This document shows positions 1-8,026 of a DNA stretch of 49,349 bases, one piece after another. Location: assembly GCA_964413535.1 (NCBI GenBank), contig CAYPTB010000011.1, forward strand, positions 1 through 49,349, given 5' to 3'. The DNA is from CAYPTB01 sp964413535. GTDB taxonomy: Bacteria; Planctomycetota; UBA1135; GCA-002686595. Positions within the stretch are counted from its first letter, which is position 1; the number at the start of each line of letters is the position of its first letter. Below the pieces are notes generated by a model. That model did not search any database, was not told the DNA's origin, and was given only the letters and a program-made list of their open reading frames with translations. Made by a program: the position numbers and the translations under genes.

Positions 1-2230
<2,230 letters not shown>

Positions 2231-2340
2231 CCTTTTCTCATTTTTCGCTGACAAGCCAATTGGGCGTTAGCGAAGCTTGACAGAAGGTGTCTCTGATCAA
2301 GATCTCTGCCCCTTCTGATCCCGATTCGCCTTTTCAAACA

Positions 2341-2360
2341 GGGCCAGCAATGCATGGCCC
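2341..2360 (+). other. 23S-5S spacer hairpin
   Basis: The 135-base spacer between 23S and 5S contains a perfect 6-bp hairpin, GGGCCA and TGGCCC around an 8-base loop, a few bases before the 5S gene. It is probably a processing or folding element of the rRNA precursor. No tRNA is present in this spacer. Confidence 0.5.
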
Positions 2361-2365
2361 GTGGT

Positions 2366-2476
2366 TCTCCCGGTGATCACAGGCTCCTGGTCATACCCGT
2401 TCTCATGCCGAACACGGTCGTCAAGCAGGAGCTGCCGATGATATTGCGAAAGCGAGAAAGTAGGTACTGCCGGGGT
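2366..2476 (+). rRNA. 5S ribosomal RNA
   Basis: This is a 5S gene of about 111 bases. It carries the usual loop B/C signature (CCCGTTCTCATGCCGAACACGG, in the middle third) and the GCCGATGATATTGCG segment, and it is closed by a terminal stem of UCCCGG near 2368-2373 with CCGGGG at 2470-2475. It follows the 23S gene directly, and a strong terminator hairpin follows it. The ends are good to a base or two only. Confidence 0.92.
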
Positions 2477-2482
2477 TTTCCG

Positions 2483-2510
2483 GGCCCCCGCCTGATTCGG
2501 CGGGGGCCAT
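2483..2510 (+). terminator. rRNA operon terminator hairpin
   Basis: A perfect 10-bp stem (GGCCCCCGCC with GGCGGGGGCC, loop TGATTC) starts about 7 bases after the 5S gene and is followed by the short AT-rich run ATTCTAATT. Position and stability fit an intrinsic terminator of the rrn operon, although the T-tract is weak. Confidence 0.8.
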
Positions 2511-2524
2511 TCTAATTCCGGGCT

Positions 2525-2743
2525 TCAGGCTTTCGTGTGAGAATTGGGGAGTAGGTCGAGTCCGCCGAGGTGGAAGTAGATCGCTCTTCCGAAACGCTCG
2601 TGGTTGCGGAAGCTGCAGGCCATACCGTTGACCGACTCGGCGGCGGGGTTGGTGACTCCGAGGACGATCGCGTTGATGATGCCTTCGAGATGGTTGGCGA
2701 TCATCTTGCCGCCGCGCAGCCCAGGAGATCCACATGCCGCCAC
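2525..2743 (-). pseudogene. ISL3-type transposase C-terminal remnant
   Basis: A 72-residue frame on the minus strand matches the C-terminal end of ISL3/IS204-like transposases as I know them. The visible order is IANHLEGIINAIVLGVTN, then AAESVN, then CSFRNHERFGRAIYFHLGGL and a short tail. Between AAESVN and the Cys-x-Phe-Arg-Asn block, about nine residues normally present (AKIQ-IKR-like) are missing, so this is a decayed piece with an internal in-frame deletion. No catalytic DDE core and no inverted repeats are visible. It lies between the rRNA terminator and lexA. Confidence 0.7.
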
Positions 2744-2790
2744 GCCTTTCGAACCCAGGTTGTGCTTCTATCCGTCATCCTCAGAGGGCG

Positions 2791-3396
2791 TTAATACTTG
2801 CGTACAACTCCAATGACTACCCCGCGCACCTGGACGTCGGTAGAAAACAGAGGGCGCATTTGTGAGTTCGCAGGCTGAAGTCGCGTGCGGCCTTTTTCGT
2901 GATAGAGACGTTTGAGGGTGGCCTCTTCTCCGGGAAGAATTGCGACGACAATTTCGCCATCCTTTGCGTGGCTTCGGTGTTCGACCAAGACGAGGTCGCC
3001 ATCGCATATTCCATCTTCGACCATTGAGTCTCCCTTAACCCTGAGAGCGTATACTTCCCCCCGAGATTGGAATAGATCCGCAAAGTTGAATGATTCTTCG
3101 CATTCATTGGCCTGGATTGGCGCGCCGGCTGCGATTGTACCGCTGATCGGTAGTTGGGTCGGCCGATCGTCGAACGAAACGAGCTGAAGCCCCCGACTTA
3201 TTCCTTTTGCAGACCGCGATATTACCCCCTTTCTTTCGAGTTCCGCGATGTGTCCGAAGACTGTAACTTTGTTTAGGCCAAAGTTACGTGCAATCTCTTC
3301 GAGAGTTGGGCTGATACCCTGACTCTCGCGATAGGTGATGAAAAAGGTCAGGATGTCATGCTGTCTGCGTGTTAGAGGCGGTAGCTGGGGAGTCAT
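2791..3396 (-). CDS. lexA: LexA, SOS regulon repressor and self-cleaving protease
   Basis: LexA represses DNA-damage genes and cleaves itself when RecA filaments form. The 201-residue protein has the N-terminal winged helix (residues 8-60, with TLEEIARNFG in the recognition region), a hydrophilic linker, and an S24 peptidase domain. The Ala90-Gly91 scissile pair lies in GTIAAGAP. The catalytic Ser124 lies in KGDSMVEDG and the Lys162 in EEATLKRL, 38 residues apart as expected (37 in E. coli). All key residues are present, so it should be active. It is monocistronic except for a possible short upstream frame, with a good promoter and palindrome about 170 bases upstream. The start lacks a clear Shine-Dalgarno site. 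Confidence 0.95.
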   Translation of the reverse strand: MTPQLPPLTRRQHDILTFFITYRESQGISPTLEEIARNFGLNKVTVFGHIAELERKGVISRSAKGISRGLQLVSFDDRPTQLPISGTIAAGAPIQANECEESFNFADLFQSRGEVYALRVKGDSMVEDGICDGDLVLVEHRSHAKDGEIVVAILPGEEATLKRLYHEKGRTRLQPANSQMRPLFSTDVQVRGVVIGVVRKY

Positions 3397-3406
3397 GATG
3401 CCGTCT

Positions 3407-3532
3407 TTAGATGAGGAAGGTCACAGAGATGAGAAGTCCGAAGAACAGGTAGGAGCTCACTTCTCTCCGAGCATGATTGACTAGACTTGCCAAATGGTTC
3501 TCCCTTGTGTGGTGGGTGGGTATGAGGAGCAT
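3407..3532 (-). CDS. possible short membrane peptide in the lexA leader
   Basis: A 41-residue frame starts with ATG about 25 bases after the predicted lexA transcription start and ends 10 bases before the lexA start codon. Its C-terminus is strongly hydrophobic (SSYLFFGLLISVTFLI) and could be a single tail-anchored membrane helix, preceded by a basic segment (NHARRE). A weak AAGG lies about 10 bases upstream. I do not recognise the sequence. A small SOS-induced membrane peptide is conceivable by analogy with SidA of Caulobacter, but a chance frame is equally possible. Confidence 0.25.
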   Translation of the reverse strand: MLLIPTHHTRENHLASLVNHARREVSSYLFFGLLISVTFLI

Positions 3533-3562
3533 ACGAGTGGGCCTTGGCCTAACAGGTCCCGA

Positions 3563-3591
3563 ATTGTAGCGGCTTCCGTTTGGGCAAACAA
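3563..3591 (-). promoter_or_regulatory. lexA promoter with overlapping palindrome
   Basis: On the minus strand, TTGTTT (3591-3586) and TACAAT (3568-3563) are separated by exactly 17 bases, a good housekeeping-type promoter pointing at lexA. The spacer holds GTTTGCCCAAAC, an inverted repeat of GTTTG and CAAAC with a 2-base centre, overlapping the -35 box. An operator in this position would block RNA polymerase, as expected for LexA autoregulation. Whether this LexA binds it is an inference. Confidence 0.55.
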
Positions 3592-3915
3592 GGGCCGAAC
3601 GGCCGCCCATACTTGAGGCGCCATCTGCTCCAAATCAATTTCTAGAAAAGAGTTACGTTGGATGGAGGCGAGGTGGGTTCCGGATGTAGGATGCAGCCTT
3701 GTCGCGTCCTGAAAGTTGTGCAGGACCAGCGGGTGGAATTCCCGCCGCGGTAAGCGCCGGAGTGCCGCGTGGGACCCAGCCGCAGGGAGAGATGCCTCTG
3801 CCTGAGCGTCGAAAGCCCTCAGCGATTCGTACAGGTCGTGGAGTGGGAGTCAAGCCACAGGCCCAACGCGGGAGATCCCAAGCGCAGTGCTCACGCAAGC
3901 CCCGAGAACGCCTGA

Positions 3916-4267
3916 ATTGCAGCCAGCATCGTCCTGGAGGAGTTGGACGAGACGTGGGAGCGGGAGCGGAACAGCCTGCGAGACCTGGTCCCGATGCGGA
4001 CGACTTTGTCGTTTGGTCTCGCACTCGGGGCCAGGAGAACGAAGCACTCGGGCGCGGCGTGATACCCTTGCGCATCCCGAGATACGGCACTTATCGCGTA
4101 CACCGGCTGCTACGAAGCCGTCGCTGCCACCAGGCTTGCGGTCGCAACGGGCGGGCGACCTATCCTGTGGGCGTTGCGATTGGTTGCACGAATACCTCGG
4201 GCGCACCGTCGACCTCCGCAAACGGTTCGGCAGGATCCGCTACAGCGGAGTTTCGCATGCAACCTGA
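3916..4267 (+). pseudogene. group II intron reverse transcriptase/maturase fragments
   Basis: Read across frames, the plus strand gives IAASIVLEELDETWERE (from 3916), then after a one-base shift DADDFVVWSRTRGQENEALG, and finally DWLHEYLGRTVDLRKRFGR through IRYSGVSHAT to a stop at 4267. In intact group II intron proteins these correspond to the strand before motif 5 (SPLLANI-L-ELD-W), the catalytic YADD motif (here DADD with the Tyr lost), and the extreme C-terminus (W--LG---L-G-IRYG-VHA). Most of the thumb and maturase domain is missing or unreadable. Frameshifts, deletion and loss of the YADD Tyr make this a pseudogene. Confidence 0.6.
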
Positions 4268-4281
4268 GAACGTCGTTGGTA

Positions 4282-4312
4282 TGCCGTGCGCAGGCAATCC
4301 GCACGCACGGTT
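4282..4312 (+). other. group II intron domain V-like hairpin (degenerate)
   Basis: The segment TGCCGTGCGCAGG...CGCACGGTT matches the domain V consensus AGCCGUAUGCG...GCACGUACGGUU in arrangement: an 8-bp lower helix, the two-base AC bulge on the 3' strand, and a short upper helix. The first base of the catalytic AGC triad is T here, and the upper helix and GNRA-like loop are imperfect, consistent with decay. Confidence 0.55.
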
Positions 4313-4368
4313 GAACGGAGGCCTCAGATGAAGCAACCCCTCGGTCTCGTAGCTTGAGGCCCCTACCA

Positions 4369-6096
4369 ATGGGTCTTCTCTCCCCCTTTCGCGAAGCACG
4401 GACGGTTTCCTTGGGTCTAGACCGATGGCCGAGGTTCTCCGATTTTCGACGAGTACCGCGTTACTACTTCGACGTCCTTGTCGTGGGGGGTGGGGCCGCG
4501 GGCGCTGCAGCTGCCTTGGCAGCTGCCCGTCGAGGAGTTTCCGTGGCCGTCATCTGCAAGCGGGCGCTCTGGGAGAGCAATACACGCTATGCTCAGGGAG
4601 GTGTCGCAGCAGTACAGTCACCTGAGGATTCATTCGAGTCGCACATTGACGACACCCTCCGTGTCGGATGCGGCCTTTCGGAGCGAGCAGCGGTTGAAAC
4701 GATAGTACGGGGGGGACCTGAAGCTGTTCGACTGTTGATTGATAGCGGCGCTGCTCTGGACCGTCACGTAGATGGAAGTCTGGACCTGATGAGGGAGGGG
4801 GGGCATAGTCATCGCCGTATCGTGCACGCCAAAGGCGACACTACTGGTGTCGAAATTCAAGTTGCGTTGTCCAGTGCAATCGAAGGAAACGAGCGTATCG
4901 CTGTGTTTCCGAATACTTTTGTCATCTCTCTCATACCGGGTGAGGGATGTGCTGCGGGTTGTCTAGCACAAGACTCACGAGGGGAGGTCGTAGCGTTCCT
5001 TGGGAGCGAGGTAGTCTTGGCTACCGGAGGGGCGGGGCAGATTTTTCGTGAAACGACTAATCCTGCTTTAGCAACAGGAGACGGCGTCGCCCTTGCATTT
5101 AGAGCTGGATGTGTTGTGCGCGACCTAGAGTTTTTCCAGTTCCATCCAACGTGCCTGTATATTGCTGGCGCGGCGCGGGTACTGATTAGTGAGATCGTGC
5201 GTGGTGCCGGGGGGGTGCTGCGCGATCGCAATGGGGTTCGCTTCATGCCGGACTTTCACCCGGATGCAGATCTTGCTCCACGCGATATTGTCAGTCGGGC
5301 CGTTTTTCGAAGCATGGTCGCAACTGAAGATACGAATGTTTATCTCGATCTTTCCGAAGTCGAAGGGAATCCACACAGGCTATTTCCGGGCATTAGTCAT
5401 ATATGCGGTCTGTTTGGCATCGACATCGCGCGAGACCCAGTGCCTGTCCGACCCGGAGCTCATTATATGATCGGGGGGATCCAGGTGGATGCAGATGGTC
5501 GCACGACCGTGCCTAGTGTATGGGCAGTTGGGGAATGTGCGAGTTCCGGGGTGCATGGAGCGAACCGAATGGGTTCCAACTCCCTGCTGGAAGCCTTGGT
5601 TCTGGGAACGCGGGCTGGAACGAAGGCCGCAGAAGAGGCAAGACCAGTTATGGCAGTCGGTTATCCTAGTGCAACTACTCGAAGGTCTGGACCTCATGTT
5701 GTGGAGGTGAATATCGAGGACGTCACCTACTCTTTGAAATTCTTGATGTGGCGTCAAATGGGTATCGAGCGTGAGGGGGCGCAGTTGGAGGATGCACTGA
5801 CCAAGATAAGCCTGTGGTCGCGTGCAGTCGAAGAACTGGCTCCTCCAGAGCCTCCGTCTTGGCAACTCGTCAACATGCTCCTTGTCTCACGGCTGGCTTC
5901 GTTGGCTGCAGCGGCGCGGCAGGAGTCGAGAGGTGTCCACTACCGCACGGACTACCCCGAAGAAAGTCGTGCTTGGAGAGCACATACGGAGTTGCATCCC
6001 ATTTTCGAGGGTGACCGTCTAGCGTCCGTAGCGCTGCATCGATCGCGCCTAGATATGAGTCGGGCTGATCCCCGAACGGAACTGGGGCTGGCGTAG
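4369..6096 (+). CDS. nadB: L-aspartate oxidase, NAD biosynthesis
   Basis: NadB oxidises L-aspartate to iminoaspartate, which quinolinate synthase (NadA) uses in de novo NAD synthesis. The 575-residue protein has the FAD dinucleotide fold (GGGAAG at 40-45), the family block REGGHSHRR (142-150), HPT (259-261), and active-site candidates Arg305, His365 and Arg400 (in GANRMGSNSL), in the order of the E. coli enzyme. It lacks the covalent-flavin His of SdhA/FrdA. ATG 4369 is chosen because GAGG lies 9 bases upstream; the first 25 or so residues are still longer than usual and a later start is possible. nadA and nadC are not in the window. Base composition is lower in GC than the right half. It precedes hflX by 2 bases. 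Confidence 0.9.
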   Translation: MGLLSPFREARTVSLGLDRWPRFSDFRRVPRYYFDVLVVGGGAAGAAAALAAARRGVSVAVICKRALWESNTRYAQGGVAAVQSPEDSFESHIDDTLRVGCGLSERAAVETIVRGGPEAVRLLIDSGAALDRHVDGSLDLMREGGHSHRRIVHAKGDTTGVEIQVALSSAIEGNERIAVFPNTFVISLIPGEGCAAGCLAQDSRGEVVAFLGSEVVLATGGAGQIFRETTNPALATGDGVALAFRAGCVVRDLEFFQFHPTCLYIAGAARVLISEIVRGAGGVLRDRNGVRFMPDFHPDADLAPRDIVSRAVFRSMVATEDTNVYLDLSEVEGNPHRLFPGISHICGLFGIDIARDPVPVRPGAHYMIGGIQVDADGRTTVPSVWAVGECASSGVHGANRMGSNSLLEALVLGTRAGTKAAEEARPVMAVGYPSATTRRSGPHVVEVNIEDVTYSLKFLMWRQMGIEREGAQLEDALTKISLWSRAVEELAPPEPPSWQLVNMLLVSRLASLAAAARQESRGVHYRTDYPEESRAWRAHTELHPIFEGDRLASVALHRSRLDMSRADPRTELGLA

Positions 6097-6098
6097 CG

Positions 6099-7475
6099 AT
6101 GAACGGGCGAGCAGGGCGAGCTCGAATGCGACCTACCGGGCCTCAACGAGAACGTGTAATCGTGACCGGAGTGGTCCTGGCAGAGCGAGAACTGGATGCC
6201 GACGGACCGCTTGAAGAGGCGAAGCGCCTAGTGCGCGCATGTGGGGCTGAGTTGCTTGGAGAAGTCCCCGTGCAACGGCGTCCCAATCCCGACCCATCCA
6301 CCCTCTTTGGGAAGGGCAAGGTAGACGAGATCCGAAGCGAGGTGAAGCGTCTTGGTCCCGACGCCGTCGTTGTAGACAACGACTTGACTCCAGCCCATGT
6401 CCGCAACCTGGAGAAGGTGTGGGGTGTGCGTGTAATAGACAGGTCCGAGTTGATTCTCGATATCTTTGCGCGGAGGGCTCAGACACGACAGGCACAACTA
6501 CAGGTGGAGCTCGCACAAGTGGAATATCTGCTTCCCCGCTTGCGAAGGATGTGGACGCATCTGGAGCGAATGGAAGGCGCGATCGGAGCACGGGGACCAG
6601 GTGAGACGCAACTAGAGACCGATCGTCGGCTCCTCAGGAAACGTGTTCAGAGCCTCCGCCGGCAATTATCAGAAATCGAAGACCGAAAGCGTCGTGAGGT
6701 ACTCAGCCGTCAGGACGAGTTCACCATCGGCCTCGTGGGATATACGAATGCCGGTAAGTCGACACTTCTCAATCGTCTTACGGGGTCAAACGCGCTTGCG
6801 GAGGACATGTTGTTCGCCACTTTGGATACGCGAACCCGGAAGTGGAAGCTGAAGGACGGTCGAACAGTTCTCGTTTCGGATACGGTGGGATTCCTGCAGA
6901 GGCTTCCCCATCATCTCATCGCGTCCTTCCAAGCGACTCTCGATGAGGCCTTGAACGTGGATCTCCTCTTGCACGTGGTCGATGCTTCTCATCCCGATGC
7001 CGGGCTCCAGATGGAAGCAGTGGATTCCGTGCTGCGAGAACTGTTTCGTGTTCGCCGTGCGGACGTGATCGTCTTCAACAAGATCGACGCGGTCGAGGAC
7101 CCATTGCGATTGCACTTGCTCAGACAACGAACCGAAGCAGTGCATGTCTCCGCAAGGACAGGTGAAGGTATGGAGCGTCTCGATGACTTGGTGATGAGTA
7201 AGCTCGACGCTCGCTCGGTTCTCGTGGACGTGATAGTGCCAATGAACCGTGGAGACGTGCTGGCGCTAATCCGAGTTCATGGCAAGATCATCGAGGAAGA
7301 AGTGCTGGGCGACACAGCAATCCGAGTGCGTACTCGATTACTTGGCCGATCTGCGGGAGGGATCCGTAGGCACGCGGGCGACGACGTCGTGTTCCATATG
7401 GTCGAGGCCGCAGTCGAGCCGTATGCAAGCGTTGACAAGGAATCGCTCGGCACTGTTGAAGGTCTGGACGTATGA
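6099..7475 (+). CDS. hflX: HflX, ribosome-associated GTPase
   Basis: HflX binds the 50S subunit and splits stalled or hibernating 70S ribosomes. The 458-residue protein has the N-terminal HflX domain, the linker signature GARGPGETQLETDRR (163-177), and a G domain with GYTNAGKST (214-222, G1), DTVG (261-264, G3) and NKID (327-330, G4), followed by a C-terminal domain. Length is close to the usual 420-450, with a longer C-terminal end. The start lies 2 bases after the nadB stop, so the two are probably co-transcribed although functionally unrelated. It converges on the LysM gene. Confidence 0.93.
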   Translation: MNGRAGRARMRPTGPQRERVIVTGVVLAERELDADGPLEEAKRLVRACGAELLGEVPVQRRPNPDPSTLFGKGKVDEIRSEVKRLGPDAVVVDNDLTPAHVRNLEKVWGVRVIDRSELILDIFARRAQTRQAQLQVELAQVEYLLPRLRRMWTHLERMEGAIGARGPGETQLETDRRLLRKRVQSLRRQLSEIEDRKRREVLSRQDEFTIGLVGYTNAGKSTLLNRLTGSNALAEDMLFATLDTRTRKWKLKDGRTVLVSDTVGFLQRLPHHLIASFQATLDEALNVDLLLHVVDASHPDAGLQMEAVDSVLRELFRVRRADVIVFNKIDAVEDPLRLHLLRQRTEAVHVSARTGEGMERLDDLVMSKLDARSVLVDVIVPMNRGDVLALIRVHGKIIEEEVLGDTAIRVRTRLLGRSAGGIRRHAGDDVVFHMVEAAVEPYASVDKESLGTVEGLDV

Positions 7476-7483
7476 CCCGAGAC

Positions 7484-7963
7484 TCAACGAGTTTGTTCCA
7501 ACAAACGCTCCAGAGTCGGTAGATACAGTACTTGTCCAACAATGAGCTTGTCAGGATCGCGAAGGTTGTTGTAGCGGGCGACTTTCTGCTCTAGGTCGCG
7601 TGACACTCGCCCATATTGAACTTTGACGATTCGCGAGAGAACATCTCCCGGTCGGACGCGCATTTCCCAATCTTCAAGCTCGTCTCGAGGCAGATCGAGC
7701 GGATCTCTCGGACCGAGAGGCGCAAGCTCGCCTCTTGGCGCGAGTTCATCGGGAGCGATGGGCTCGAGGAAGACCGGAGGGGCTCCAGATGGCCTACCGA
7801 TGGTCACTATGCCCTTACCCGGCTCGAGGTAGTCCTGCTCACCTGCGAGGACCTGAGCCGCGCGTTCCAGAGATCCTTGCATGCGAGTCATGCGTGAGGA
7901 ATGCCATCTGCTCGAGAGAAGAAACAGACCTATCAGGAGCGCAATCCCAGCGAGTATCCGCAC
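7484..7963 (-). CDS. single-pass membrane protein with C-terminal LysM domain
   Basis: The 159-residue protein has one N-terminal membrane helix (about residues 3-17, with no lipobox Cys), a proline-rich acidic linker (about 55-95), and a LysM domain (about 100-150: VRPGDVLSRIV, then the YNNLRDPDKLIVGQVLYLP block). LysM binds N-acetylglucosamine chains, so the protein probably contacts peptidoglycan from the inner membrane. No catalytic domain is present. It lies 63 bases downstream of secDF on the same strand and may be co-transcribed. The exact role is unknown. Confidence 0.8.
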   Translation of the reverse strand: MRILAGIALLIGLFLLSSRWHSSRMTRMQGSLERAAQVLAGEQDYLEPGKGIVTIGRPSGAPPVFLEPIAPDELAPRGELAPLGPRDPLDLPRDELEDWEMRVRPGDVLSRIVKVQYGRVSRDLEQKVARYNNLRDPDKLIVGQVLYLPTLERLLEQTR

Positions 7964-8026
7964 CTTCGCATTCTACGCCGGACCGATTGGTCTGGAAACA
8001 CTCGGGGAGAAAGCTCTCACCCGTGA

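Larger units (their letters stand above)
3718..4360 (+). mobile_element. decayed group II intron, 3' portion
   Basis: Three things in the expected order identify this stretch: scrambled pieces of a group II intron reverse transcriptase/maturase (3916-4267), a domain V-like hairpin (4282-4312) 15 bases after the maturase stop, and a long inverted repeat GGCCTCA...TGAGGCC near 4321-4361 that may be what is left of domain VI. The 5' limit is uncertain; GTGCAGGACC at 3718 resembles an intron start, but too little sequence lies between it and the RT fragments for a complete domain I and RT. The element cannot be functional. It lies between lexA and nadB. Confidence 0.6.

Noticed and set aside
3699..4331. 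210-codon plus-strand frame between lexA and nadB as a real protein
   Set aside because: Recognisable reverse-transcriptase pieces occur in changing frames and the end overlaps the domain V-like RNA, so the stretch is better read as a decayed intron.
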